Assembly: GCF_024347335.1 (NCBI RefSeq)
Contig: NZ_AP025463.1
Span: forward strand, 1,860,001 to 1,924,000
DNA from: Vibrio celticus
GTDB taxonomy: Bacteria > Pseudomonadota > Gammaproteobacteria > Enterobacterales > Vibrionaceae
Direction of reading: 5' to 3'
Length of the DNA: 64,000 bases
The notes beneath the pieces are model-generated. The model ran no database searches, was not told the DNA's origin, and saw only the letters and a list, made by a program, of their open reading frames with translations. The position numbers were made by a program, and so were the translations under genes. Positions 1 to 12,932 of the stretch are shown piece after piece; within the stretch, counting starts at the first letter, position 1; every line of letters begins with the position of its first letter.

Positions 1-3000
1 AATACTTCGCTGGTTATACTTCTTTGCGCCGCATTGTTTTGATCATAATAACCATTGTTAGACGCATCGTATTCACTGCCAAAATCGACCAGCTGACCAT
101 TTTGATCGTATATTCCCCAACTAATCTCACCATCATCAAATGCTAAATCAAAATCGACCTGTGCACTGTTTTCGACCGTGAAACTATTACTCGTCCACTC
201 AGCCTCTACAGTATCCCAGCCATTGTCTTGGTCTTTAACCTGCAATTGATTACTTTCAATAGATACACCAAAGCGGTGACTGTTATCGCTGCCTGAATCG
301 GTACCACTTAAGCTACCATTAAAGTCAAACAACACTTCCTTGTCATACAATCCAGGAACAGGTGTCAACTCGCCTGCGGTAGTATTGTCAAAGAATTGAA
401 GTATATCAGCACTGATATCATCACCTATACCAATAGCTTGTACTTGAGCCTTCTCCGATAAAGATTCAAATGTATCTAAAGCACGTTTTAATGCAACGTC
501 ATTCTCTTCACTATTATTACTGACATAAGGTTTACCATCGGTTAAGAAAAATGCTAAATTCTCACTACCATCACTGGTCTTACCATTAAACCAAGAATCT
601 GCTACATTCAGTCCCTTTTCATAATCAGTAACACCGCCAAGCGCATTTACTAATTCTGTATCAATCTTATTTAACAAATCTTCGTATTGCTCTGCGTTTT
701 CCGTAATATTTTGCGCTTCAAAGTTAAAGTCAACATTGGTGTCGAAGGCAATAAGCTTGACATTTATAGTCCCATCATGATTTGCAAATGATTCAACCAA
801 TTTTTTCAGTGCGGCTTCTACCATTTCGATTCGCGTAGTGCCATCAGCAGTTTGTGCGGCCATACTACCCGAAGTATCCACAATTAGTGCTATGTTGTAA
901 TCCAACCCTGGTACTACAGTTTTAATAGTGCCTCCGCTATCACCTAACACTACATCGTCACCTGAACCACCGCTAACAATATTATCGCCATTAGGGTCAG
1001 TATCTGGTGTCGCAATGGAACCTGTTTCATCTTGAGCGTACTTAGGTAGGTCAACGGGTTCACCTTGCTCGTCAACTTCTTGAGCACCAGCTGTGACGGT
1101 TAACACTGGATTCGATCCAACAGGCGCTTCGACAACAACAGAAATATTACCGGAAGCATCTAATTCATCTGAAGGTACCGACCATGAACCGTCTTGGTTT
1201 TGTGAACCTACATTCAGAGTTGCACCATCTGGCACACCATTGATGACAATATCAGTAATGATTTCGCTGCCGTCGCTATCCTTCAAGCTGACATCAATAT
1301 TTAAATTAAAGAAATCAGTGACCTTAGTAACTACATCATCATTCACAGAATAGGTTCCATCTTGTAAAACAAGCGTTTCTATATCGTAGAAATCATGGTA
1401 TGTCACTGCATTATCATTTTCAGTATCGATATATTTATATGAGAAATCAGCCTGAGGCGCCAAGTCGTTATCGCCACCGGGTATAAACTCTAATTGACTC
1501 AAAGATGCTGGTATATAGGCCATATCGCTACCTGAACCACCATAATAAGCAGTCGTGGCCGTTGCAGACTGTGACACTAATACATCACTACCTGCACCTG
1601 CATTTAGTGAAACGTTAGTTAAATCGTCAGAGTTACCACCAATTAGGATATCGTTTCCTTGGCCGCCAGAAGCTTGAAAATCGTTAGAGACACCACCATC
1701 GACGATAATGTCATTACCACCATATCCCTCTACCCAAGCTCCGTTAGTAGAAACTAGTAAGTTATCGCTTGAATTACCACTACCCTCGATTACTGTGCCT
1801 GTTTCAAATTGAGCTGCCGCATCGTTAATGATCATTTCCGCTGGGTTGATATTAGTTCCAAATGACAACTCTGCATCTACAGACAATCCACTAGATTTAG
1901 GCTCGACATGAACCGTAACCGTAGCAGTATCGGTTAGCCCTACACTGTCAACTAGTGTGTAAGTAAAGGTTGCATCACCACTAAATCCATCATCAGGTAT
2001 GAATTGAATATCACCATTTTCATTAAGGGCCACTGTACCGCCGCTAACAGACGTTACTGACTGGATTGTGAGGCTATCGCCATCTGGGTCACTGTCATTC
2101 GCTAACAAGCTAGCCGCACTAATTGTGGTTAATAGCCCTTCAACAGTGCAAAGTTCATCGTTTAATGTAGGAGCATCTAACAAAGGAGAGAAGTCACCAA
2201 TTAGATCTCCATCGCTATCATACTGACCGATATCAACATCAAGAACAGCGTCTCCACCTTGATCCCAGTAAACAATTTCAATTGTATGGTAACCGGCATC
2301 AGTGATTTCAAAGACATTATGAATTCGCTCTGTTGGTGATTGGTTACTGTCTACTTCAGCAACGACAACGCCATCAATTTTGATTGAATAACCGTCGTCA
2401 GCATTCACCTTAAGCGCAAATTCCCCTTCATCTAAATAAATGGCCCCAGTTAAATTGAACACTCCATCGGTCGTACCGTTAGGAACATTACCAGAAATAC
2501 TATCCGCGTCGTCACCTAAGAAGTCACTCAATTGAGCGTCATCATCAACTCCACTCTTCACGCTCAGAGAGTAATCGAGATCAGTTGCAGAAAAGGTTAC
2601 ATCCGGGTCACTCGCGTTAATCACTGAGAAGGCCGTCGCTACACTGCTCACTTGACTATTGTGTCCGTAATAAGCACCTGATAAACCGTGAGTATGGTTA
2701 TATCTATCATCGACTGCAATTGGAGAAACATCGTAGTCGCCGTCGGTCGCGCCCGCCGTCGCTTCGTTACCCGCGTAGTCTGAGGTCGTCACGCTCGCTT
2801 CTACGCGCGTATCTTCATCATCAACCAGGTCGCTGCCGTCAACTTCGATGCTGTACACTAAGTCGCCTTCGTCGTTTGCGAACACATCGCCTCTGTAGGT
2901 TTCGCCATTCACCGTTAAGGTCACGGTTTCGCCCGCTTTCACGTCGCCGCCAACGGTACCCGTAATGACCACTTTACCATCTGCTTCGTCCGCGTTCACG

Positions 3001-6000
3001 GTGTTGTCCGCTGTGATTGGGTCGATCGTAATGCTCGCCGCCGCTTCGGTATCGATGATGACTTCAAGTTCTGTCGACGTCGCGCTATTGCCCGCATCGT
3101 CCGTCACTTTTACGCTCAAGTCGTAAGTGCCATCCGCCAGGTCGGCGCTCGGCGTGAAGCTCCAAGTGCCGTCTTGCTCTTCGGTCAGCGTGCCTTCTAG
3201 GGCAACGCCGTCTTTGAGCACCACGATGCCCGCTGCCACTACATCGTCATCGATGTTGCCCAGCGAGAACGTCGGCGTCTTGTCATTGGTTAGGTTGTCT
3301 GTGTCGCTGTCGCCGCTGTCGCTCGACGCAAGTAAATCGATAGTAGGGGTACTCAGATCGATATCTAGGATTGTGGTGTCGGTGACATCGCCTGTGTTGC
3401 CCGCTTTGTCGGTCACGTTCATGGTCACCGTCAAGGTGCCATCCGCAAGCTCTGACAAGTCTTGACCTGTCACGCTCACAACGCCTGTCTCTGCGTTCAC
3501 CGTGATGCCCGACGTCACTTCGTGCTCTGTACCGTCTTTGTCGGTAATGGTGATGCTGTTGACCGTGCTGCCCACTTCAACCTGACCACTTAAGGTCACG
3601 CTGTCCGCTTCGTCTTCGTTCACCAAGTCATCGTCGAACACGATGCTGTTCAAGCCATCATTTTGCTCTGGGTCCGTCGTATCTAGGATTGTGGTGTCGG
3701 TGACATCGCCTGTGTTGCCCGCTTTGTCGGTCACGTTCATGGTCACCGTCAAGGTGCCATCCGCAAGCTCTGACAAGTCTTGACCTGTCACGCTCACAAC
3801 GCCTGTCTCTGCGTTCACCGTGATGCCCGACGTCACTTCGTGCTCTGTACCGTCTTTGTCGGTAATGGTGATGCTGTTGACCGTGCTGCCCACTTCAACC
3901 TGACCACTTAAGGTCACGCTGTCCGCTTCGTCTTCGTTCACCAAGTCATCGTCGAACACGATGCTGTTCTGCCATCATTTTGCTCTGGGTCCGTCGTATC
4001 TAGGATTGTGGTGTCGGTGACATCGCCTGTGTTGCCCGCTTTGTCGGTCACGTTCATGGTCACCGTCAAGGTGCCATCCGCAAGCTCTGACAAGTCTTGA
4101 CCTGTCACGCTCACAACGCCTGTCTCTGCGTTCACCGTGATGCCCGACGTCACTTCGTGCTCTGTACCGTCTTTGTCGGTAATGGTGATGCTGTTGACCG
4201 TGCTGCCCACTTCAACCTGACCACTTAAGGTCACGCTGTCCGCTTCGTCTTCGTTCACCAAGTCATCGTCGAACACGATGCTGTTCAAACCATCATTTTG
4301 CTCTGGGTCCGTCGTATCTAGGATTGTGGTGTCGGTGACATCGCCTGTGTTGCCCGCTTTGTCGGTCACGTTCATGGTCACCGTCAAGGTGCCATCCGCA
4401 AGCTCTGACAAGTCTTGACCTGTCACGCTCACAACGCCTGTCTCTGCGTTCACCGTGATGCCCGACGTCACTTCGTGCTCTGTACCGTCTTTGTCGGTAA
4501 TGGTGATGCTGTTGACCGTGCTGCCCACTTCAACCTGACCACTTAAGGTCACGCTGTCCGCTTCGTCTTCGTTCACCAAGTCATCGTCGAACACGATGCT
4601 GTTCGCCATCATTTTGCTCTGGGTCCGTCGTATCTAGGATTGTGGTGTCGGTGACATCGCCTGTGTTGCCCGCTTTGTCGGTCACGTTCATGGTCACCGT
4701 CAAGGTGCCATCCGCAAGCTCTGACAAGTCTTGACCTGTCACGCTCACAACGCCTGTCTCTGCGTTCACCGTGATGCCCGACGTCACTTCGTGCTCTGTA
4801 CCGTCTTTGTCGGTAATGGTGATGCTGTTGACCGTGCTGCCCACTTCAACCTGACCACTTAAGGTCACGCTGTCCGCTTCGTCTTCGTTCACCAAGTCAT
4901 CGTCGAACACGATGCTGTTCGCCATCATTTTGCTCTGGGTCCGTCGTATCTAGGATTGTGGTGTCGGTGACATCGCCTGTGTTGCCCGCTTTGTCGGTCA
5001 CGTTCATGGTCACCGTCAAGGTGCCATCCGCAAGCTCTGACAAGTCTTGACCTGTCACGCTCACAACGCCTGTCTCTGCGTTCACCGTGATGCCCGACGT
5101 CACTTCGTGCTCTGTACCGTCTTTGTCGGTAATGGTGATGCTGTTGACCGTGCTGCCCACTTCAACCTGACCACTTAAGGTCACGCTGTCCGCTTCGTCT
5201 TCGTTCACCAAGTCATCGTCGAACACGATGCTGTTCAAGCCATCATTTTGCTCTGGGTCCGTCGTATCTAGGATTGTGGTGTCGGTGACATCGCCTGTGT
5301 TGCCCGCTTTGTCGGTCACGTTCATGGTCACCGTCAAGGTGCCATCCGCAAGCTCTGACAAGTCTTGACCTGTCACGCTCACAACGCCTGTCTCTGCGTT
5401 CACCGTGATGCCCGACGTCACTTCGTGCTCTGTACCGTCTTTGTCGGTAATGGTGATGCTGTTGACCGTGCTGCCCACTTCAACCTGACCACTTAAGGTC
5501 ACGCTGTCCGCTTCGTCTTCGTTCACCAAGTCATCGTCGAACACGATGCTGTTCGCCATCATTTTGCTCTGGGTCCGTCGTATCTAGGATTGTGGTGTCG
5601 GTGACATCGCCTGTGTTGCCCGCTTTGTCGGTCACGTTCATGGTCACCGTCAAGGTGCCATCCGCAAGCTCTGACAAGTCTTGACCTGTCACGCTCACAA
5701 CGCCTGTCTCTGCGTTCACCGTGATGCCCGACGTCACTTCGTGCTCTGTACCGTCTTTGTCGGTAATGGTGATGCTGTTGACCGTGCTGCCCACTTCAAC
5801 CTGACCACTTAAGGTCACGCTGTCCGCTTCGTCTTCGTTCACCAAGTCATCGTCGAACACGATGCTGTTCCGCCATCATTTTGCTCTGGGTCCGTCGTAT
5901 CTAGGATTGTGGTGTCGGTGACATCGCCTGTGTTGCCCGCTTTGTCGGTCACGTTCATGGTCACCGTCAAGGTGCCATCCGCAAGCTCTGACAAGTCTTG

Positions 6001-9000
6001 ACCTGTCACGCTCACAACGCCTGTCTCTGCGTTCACCGTGATGCCCGACGTCACTTCGTGCTCTGTACCGTCTTTGTCGGTAATGGTGATGCTGTTGACC
6101 GTGCTGCCCACTTCAACCTGACCACTTAAGGTCACGCTGTCCGCTTCGTCTTCGTTCACCAAGTCATCGTCGAACACGATGCTGTTCGCCATCATTTTGC
6201 TCTGGGTCCGTCGTATCTAGGATTGTGGTGTCGGTGACATCGCCTGTGTTGCCCGCTTTGTCGGTCACGTTCATGGTCACCGTCAAGGTGCCATCCGCAA
6301 GCTCTGACAAGTCTTGACCTGTCACGCTCACAACGCCTGTCTCTGCGTTCACCGTGATGCCCGACGTCACTTCGTGCTCTGTACCGTCTTTGTCGGTAAT
6401 GGTGATGCTGTTGACCGTGCTGCCCACTTCAACCTGACCACTTAAGGTCACGCTGTCCGCTTCGTCTTCGTTCACCAAGTCATCGTCGAACACGATGCTG
6501 TTCGCCATCATTTTGCTCTGGGTCCGTCGTATCTAGGATTGTGGTGTCGGTGACATCGCCTGTGTTGCCCGCTTTGTCGGTCACGTTCATGGTCACCGTC
6601 AAGGTGCCATCCGCAAGCTCTGACAAGTCTTGACCTGTCACGCTCACAACGCCTGTCTCTGCGTTCACCGTGATGCCCGACGTCACTTCGTGCTCTGTAC
6701 CGTCTTTGTCGGTAATGGTGATGCTGTTGACCGTGCTGCCCACTTCAACCTGACCACTTAAGGTCACGCTGTCCGCTTCGTCTTCGTTCACCAAGTCATC
6801 GTCGAACACGATGCTGTTCGCCATCATTTTGCTCTGGGTCCGTCGTATCTAGGATTGTGGTGTCGGTGACATCGCCTGTGTTGCCCGCTTTGTCGGTCAC
6901 GTTCATGGTCACCGTCAAGGTGCCATCCGCAAGCTCTGACAAGTCTTGACCTGTCACGCTCACAACGCCTGTCTCTGCGTTCACCGTGATGCCCGACGTC
7001 ACTTCGTGCTCTGTACCGTCTTTGTCGGTAATGGTGATGCTGTTGACCGTGCTGCCCACTTCAACCTGACCACTTAAGGTCACGCTGTCCGCTTCGTCTT
7101 CGTTCACCAAGTCATCGTCGAACACGATGCTGTTCAAGCCATCATTTTGCTCTGGGTCCGTCGTATCTAGGATTGTGGTGTCGGTGACATCGCCTGTGTT
7201 GCCCGCTTTGTCGGTCACGTTCATGGTCACCGTCAAGGTGCCATCCGCAAGCTCTGACAAGTCTTGACCTGTCACGCTCACAACGCCTGTCTCTGCGTTC
7301 ACCGTGATGCCCGACGTCACTTCGTGCTCTGTACCGTCTTTGTCGGTAATGGTGATGCTGTTGACCGTGCTGCCCACTTCAACCTGACCACTTAAGGTCA
7401 CGCTGTCCGCTTCGTCTTCGTTCACCAAGTCATCGTCGAACACGATGCTGTTCGCCATCATTTTGCTCTGGGTCCGTCGTATCTAGGATTGTGGTGTCGG
7501 TGACATCGCCTGTGTTGCCCGCTTTGTCGGTCACGTTCATGGTCACCGTCAAGGTGCCATCCGCAAGCTCTGACAAGTCTTGACCTGTCACGCTCACAAC
7601 GCCTGTCTCTGCGTTCACCGTGATGCCCGACGTCACTTCGTGCTCTGTACCGTCTTTGTCGGTAATGGTGATGCTGTTGACCGTGCTGCCCACTTCAACC
7701 TGACCACTTAAGGTCACGCTGTCCGCTTCGTCTTCGTTCACCAAGTCATCGTCGAACACGATGCTGTTCGCCATCATTTTGCTCTGGGTCCGTCGTATCT
7801 AGGATTGTGGTGTCGGTGACATCGCCTGTGTTGCCCGCTTTGTCGGTCACGTTCATGGTCACCGTCAAGGTGCCATCCGCAAGCTCTGACAAGTCTTGAC
7901 CTGTCACGCTCACAACGCCTGTCTCTGCGTTCACCGTGATGCCCGACGTCACTTCGTGCTCTGTACCGTCTTTGTCGGTAATGGTGATGCTGTTGACCGT
8001 GCTGCCCACTTCAACCTGACCACTTAAGGTCACGCTGTCCGCTTCGTCTTCGTTCACCAAGTCATCGTCGAACACGATGCTGTTCGCTTCATCATTTTGC
8101 TCTGGGTCCGTCGTATCTAGGATTGTGGTGTCGGTGACATCGCCTGTGTTGCCCGCTTTGTCGGTCACGTTCATGGTCACCGTCAAGGTGCCATCCGCAA
8201 GCTCTGACAAGTCTTGACCTGTCACGCTCACAACGCCTGTCTCTGCGTTCACCGTGATGCCCGACGTCACTTCGTGCTCTGTACCGTCTTTGTCGGTAAT
8301 GGTGATGCTGTTGACCGTGCTGCCCACTTCAACCTGACCACTTAAGGTCACGCTGTCCGCTTCGTCTTCGTTCACCAAGTCATCGTCGAACACGATGCTG
8401 TTCGCCATCATTTTGCTCTGGGTCCGTCGTATCTAGGATTGTGGTGTCGGTGACATCGCCTGTGTTGCCCGCTTTGTCGGTCACGTTCATGGTCACCGTC
8501 AAGGTGCCATCCGCAAGCTCTGACAAGTCTTGACCTGTCACGCTCACAACGCCTGTCTCTGCGTTCACCGTGATGCCCGACGTCACTTCGTGCTCTGTAC
8601 CGTCTTTGTCGGTAATGGTGATGCTGTTGACCGTGCTGCCCACTTCAACCTGACCACTTAAGGTCACGCTGTCCGCTTCGTCTTCGTTCACCAAGTCATC
8701 GTCGAACACGATGCTGTTCAAGCCATCATTTTGCTCTGGGTCCGTCGTATCTAGGATTGTGGTGTCGGTGACATCGCCTGTGTTGCCCGCTTTGTCGGTC
8801 ACGTTCATGGTCACCGTCAAGGTGCCATCCGCAAGCTCTGACAAGTCTTGACCTGTCACGCTCACAACGCCTGTCTCTGCGTTCACCGTGATGCCCGACG
8901 TCACTTCGTGCTCTGTACCGTCTTTGTCGGTAATGGTGATGCTGTTGACCGTGCTGCCCACTTCAACCTGACCACTTAAGGTCACGCTGTCCGCTTCTGT

Positions 9001-12000
9001 CTTCGTTCACCAAGTCATCGTCGAACACGATGCTGTTCGCTTCATCATTTTGCTCTGGGTCCGTCGTATCTAGGATTGTGGTGTCGGTGACATCGCCTGT
9101 GTTGCCCGCTTTGTCGGTCACGTTCATGGTCACCGTCAAGGTGCCATCCGCAAGCTCTGACAAGTCTTGACCTGTCACGCTCACAACGCCTGTCTCTGCG
9201 TTCACCGTGATGCCCGACGTCACTTCGTGCTCTGTACCGTCTTTGTCGGTAATGGTGATGCTGTTGACCGTGCTGCCCACTTCAACCTGACCACTTAAGG
9301 TCACGCTGTCCGCTTCGTCTTCGTTCACCAAGTCATCGTCGAACACGATGCTGTTCGCCATCATTTTGCTCTGGGTCCGTCGTATCTAGGATTGTGGTGT
9401 CGGTGACATCGCCTGTGTTGCCCGCTTTGTCGGTCACGTTCATGGTCACCGTCAAGGTGCCATCCGCAAGCTCTGACAAGTCTTGACCTGTCACGCTCAC
9501 AACGCCTGTCTCTGCGTTCACCGTGATGCCCGACGTCACTTCGTGCTCTGTACCGTCTTTGTCGGTAATGGTGATGCTGTTGACCGTGCTGCCCACTTCA
9601 ACCTGACCACTTAAGGTCACGCTGTCCGCTTGTCTTCGTTCACCAAGTCATCGTCGAACACGATGCTGTTCGCCATCATTTTGCTCTGGGTCCGTCGTAT
9701 CTAGGATTGTGGTGTCGGTGACATCGCCTGTGTTGCCCGCTTTGTCGGTCACGTTCATGGTCACCGTCAAGGTGCCATCCGCAAGCTCTGATACAAGTCT
9801 TGACCTGTCACGCTCACAACGCCTGTCTCTGCGTTCACCGTGATGCCCGACGTCACTTCGTGCTCTGTACCGTCTTTGTCGGTAATGGTGATGCTGTTGA
9901 CCGTGCTGCCCACTTCAACCTGACCACTTAAGGTCACGCTGTCCGCTTCTTTGTCTTCGTTCACCAAGTCATCGTCGAACACGATGCTGTTCAAGCCATC
10001 ATTTTGCTCTGGGTCCGTCGTATCTAGGATTGTGGTGTCGGTGACATCGCCTGTGTTGCCCGCTTTGTCGGTCACGTTCATGGTCACCGTCAAGGTGCCA
10101 TCCGCAAGCTCTGACAAGTCTTGACCTGTCACGCTCACAACGCCTGTCTCTGCGTTCACCGTGATGCCCGACGTCACTTCGTGCTCTGTACCGTCTTTGT
10201 CGGTAATGGTGATGCTGTTGACCGTGCTGCCCACTTCAACCTGACCACTTAAGGTCACGCTGTCCGCTTCTGTCTTCGTTCACCAAGTCATCGTCGAACA
10301 CGATGCTGTTCGCCATCATTTTGCTCTGGGTCCGTCGTATCTAGGATTGTGGTGTCGGTGACATCGCCTGTGTTGCCCGCTTTGTCGGTCACGTTCATGG
10401 TCACCGTCAAGGTGCCATCCGCAAGCTCTGACAAGTCTTGACCTGTCACGCTCACAACGCCTGTCTCTGCGTTCACCGTGATGCCTGACGTCACTTCGTG
10501 CCTGTACCGTCTTTGTCGGTAATGGTGATGTTGACCGTGCTGCCCACTTCAACCTGACCACTTAAGGTCACGCTGTCCGCTTCTGTCTTCGTTCACTCGT
10601 CATCGTCGAACACGATGCTGTTCGCCATCATTTGCCTGGGTCCGTCGTATCTAGGATTGTGGTGTCGGTGATCGCCTGTGTTGCCCGCTTTGTCGGTCAC
10701 GTTCATGGTCACCGTCAGGTGCCATCCGCAAGCTCTGACAAGTCTTGACCTGTCACGCCTCACAACGCCTGTCTCTGCGTTCACCGTGATGCCCGACGTC
10801 ACTTCGTGCTCTGTACCCGTCTTTGTCGGTAATGGTGATGCTGCTGACCGTGCTGCCCACTTCAACCTGACCTACTTAAGGTCACGCTGTCCGCTTCGTC
10901 TTCGTTCACCAAGTCATCGTCGAACACGATGCTGTTCGCTTCATCATTTTGCTCTGGGTCCGTCGTATCTAGGGATTGTGGTGTCGGTGACATCGCCTGC
11001 TGCTCCGCTTTGTCGGTCACGTTCATGGTCACCGTCAAGGTGCCATCCGCAAGCTCTGACAAGTCTTGACCTGTCACGCTCTACAACGCCTGTCTCTGCG
11101 TTCACCGTGATGCCCGACGTCACTTCGTGCTCTGTACCGTCTTTGTCGGTAATGGTGATGCTGTTGACCGTGCTGCCCACTTCAACCTGACCACTTAAGG
11201 TCACGCTGTCCGCTTCGTCTTCGTTCACCAAGTCATCGTCGAACACGATGCTGTTGTTCACGTCATTGCCGCCTTCGCCTGGAGCCGTTAGGTCTAGAAT
11301 GAACGTCAGCTCGCTGCTGCCTGATGTATTACCCGCTGCGTCGGTTTGACGAACGGTGATCGTGTTGTCACCTTCCGTTGGTACTGGTGCGGTTGTCGTC
11401 CAGTTTCCGTCAACGAGGTATTCGACTGTCGCACCCTCTTCTGTGCCGCCGACTGTGAAGCTGCCGTCGTTGGTTAAGAAGTCATCCGCCGCTGAGCCAG
11501 AGTCCGTATCAAGTGTCAGTGTTGGCGCATCTGGAGCTGTTGTGTCTAGAGTGAACGTCAGCTCGCTGCTGCCTGAGGTATTACCCGCTGCGTCGGTTTG
11601 ACGAACGGTGATCGTGTTGTCACCTTCCGTTGGTACTGGTGCGGTTGTCGTCCAGTTTCCGTCAACGAGGTATTCGACTGTCGCACCCTCTTCTGTGCCG
11701 CCGACTGTGAAGCTGCCGTCGTTGGTTAAGAAGTCATCCGCCGCTGAGCCAGAGTCCGTATCAAGTGTCAGTGTTGGCGCATCTGGAGCTGTTGTGTCTA
11801 GAGTGAACGTCAGCTCGCTGCTGCCTGATGTATTACCCGCTGCGTCGGTTTGACGAACGGTGATCGTGTTGTCACCTTCCGTTGGCACGGGTGCGGTTGT
11901 CGTCCAGTTTCCGTCAACGAGGTATTCGACTGTCGCACCCTCTTCTGTGCCGCCGACTGTGAAGCTGCCGTCGTTTGTTAAGAAGTCATCCGCCGCTGAG

Positions 12001-12530
12001 CCAGAGTCTGTATCCAGGGTCAGTGTTGGCACATCTGGAGCTGTTGTGTCACCGATGGTCTCGCTGTCTGTGCCTTGGCTACCAGATTGCTCAATCGAGC
12101 GGAAAGCGTCTAGCAGACTCAAGCTTTGAGTACGAGACATACCTAACGCTTCAAAACCTGTGGTTACGAATTCGGTAACTGGAATAGTTTCTTCGCCATC
12201 ACGTTCAATCGTTCCGCTAGTTCCTAAACTCGAGCCATTTTGACCGGCAGCTGTCGCAAACTCTTCACCGAGTTCAGCAGGATCTTGACCTTCTTCTAAT
12301 GCAGCAAAAATATCAGCGATATCTTGGTCAAGTTCGACCTCCCCAGCTTCGGGTGAAAAACGCTTCGCTGATACTTCCGGACTATTAGGGGTGTTTAGGG
12401 ATTCAAGAATGACATCCCCCGCTTGCAATGGCTGACCGTCTTCTAGGACTTTAATTGTACCATCTACCGAAATAACAATGCGCTGGCCAAGTGCTAATGC
12501 ACCACCCAAATTCAATGTTGTCATGTCCAT
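1..12530 (-). CDS. Giant LapA-type repeat adhesin (type I secreted), C-terminus beyond the window
   Basis: Surface adhesin for attachment and biofilm, expected to leave by type I secretion and be held in the outer membrane by its N-terminus. Start chosen at 12530: an AGGGG lies 5 nt upstream and the protein opens MDMTTLNLGGALALG; the ATG at 12524 is possible. Residues 1-90 resemble a retention module and T93-A-A-G96 matches the LapG cleavage motif, with cleavage expected between A94 and A95. Then follow three 84-residue Ig-like repeats, about 25 copies of a 106-residue repeat, further Ig-like domains (about 2.7-3.35 kb), a PA14-like domain (about 2.2-2.5 kb, motif ADDGYSIKIDG), a cadherin-like domain (about 1.9-2.15 kb), RTX nonapeptide-like GGxGND motifs (1.0 and 1.65 kb) and a vWA domain with MIDAS motif DTSGSM (about 0.4-0.9 kb). 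The reading frame is open from about 3.96 kb to the left edge but broken repeatedly between 3.96 and 11.1 kb, probably by assembly error. It has no Sec signal peptide, as expected for this secretion route. Confidence 0.85.
3363..11254 (-). repeat. About 25 tandem copies of a ~318-bp adhesin repeat
   Basis: Unit starts on the plus strand, marked by the recurring atctaggattg, are 3363, 3681, 3998, 4316, 4632, 4948, 5266, 5582, 5899, 6215, 6531, 6847, 7165, 7481, 7797, 8115, 8431, 8749, 9068, 9384, 9699, 10022, 10339, 10649 and 10967. A 318-bp unit is in frame and encodes 106 residues beginning NSIVFDDDLVNEDEADSV. Ten units are 316 bp and others are 310-323 bp, which breaks the frame. Copies left of about 9.6 kb are almost identical at nucleotide level, including third codon positions. 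Two in-frame junction variants exist, encoding NDGLNS and NDEANS. Confidence 0.97.
11292..12047 (-). repeat. Three tandem 252-bp Ig-like repeats in the adhesin N-terminal region
   Basis: Three 252-bp units begin at 11292, 11544 and 11796 on the plus strand. Each encodes 84 residues of the form DTTAPDAPTLTLDTDSGSA followed by a GGTEEGATVEYLVDG core and a TVRQTDAAGNTSGSS strand, a bacterial Ig-like fold pattern. The units differ by a few substitutions and all stay in frame, unlike the larger repeat array beside them. Confidence 0.95.
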
Positions 12531-12932
12531 ATAAACCCCTAAAAAAGCATTTCTTATCATTAACGTCAAAATGGTGACATTATATTTATAATATTAGTTA
12601 AAATATAACACTTAAAGTCATATAATTCCTAGTTATGAATCTAGTATTTAACAACTTAAGTAACAAGCTAATGATGGCGATCACATCACATCACAATCTT
12701 AGTGCTCACACTAGCAATATAAGTTATTGTGTTTGCGGAAAATAATAGATTTAAAAACGCAAGATTGACGTGTATAAAAACACTATAAAACGCACAATCA
12801 TCGGTTAACATTTTGTCAACTCTTTGCGATCGCCAGCTTAGTGATCGTGATTTTTTTGGCGGTTCATCTGAATTTCGTATATAACAGCACGATTTAAGAC
12901 TTAGATGTGCGCTCATTTTAGGGAGACGTAAA
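12531..12932. promoter_or_regulatory. Divergent intergenic region between adhesin and tolC-like gene
   Basis: A 402-bp AT-rich region must hold the promoters for the leftward adhesin gene and the rightward TolC-OmpA pair. On the adhesin side there is a dense A/T stretch (12575-12612) with TATAAT-like hexamers. On the other side a GCGATCGC palindrome lies at 12826-12833. No clear sigma-70 pair or known operator could be assigned. The short minus-strand reading frame inside it has no convincing ribosome site. Confidence 0.5.

Noticed and set aside
3960..9700. Phase variation or programmed frameshifting in the adhesin
   Set aside because: The same two-base loss at ten junctions equals the common part of two in-frame variants, which fits consensus error better. 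There is no homopolymer or slippery site at the junction.
3960..11100. Many separate small genes of 80-224 residues in the repeat array
   Set aside because: All are fragments of one adhesin frame interrupted by junction indels; each starts at an internal methionine made by the frameshift and none has a ribosome site.
3363..11254. CRISPR-like regular repeat array
   Set aside because: Units are ~318 bp, contiguous, coding and without unique spacers; they are protein-domain repeats.
11356..12129. Plus-strand reading frames of 81-89 residues at 252-bp spacing
   Set aside because: They are antisense shadows of the three Ig-like repeats.
12686..12916. Minus-strand 76-residue frame in the divergent promoter region
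   Set aside because: No ribosome site, low-complexity composition, and it covers the probable promoters of both neighbours.
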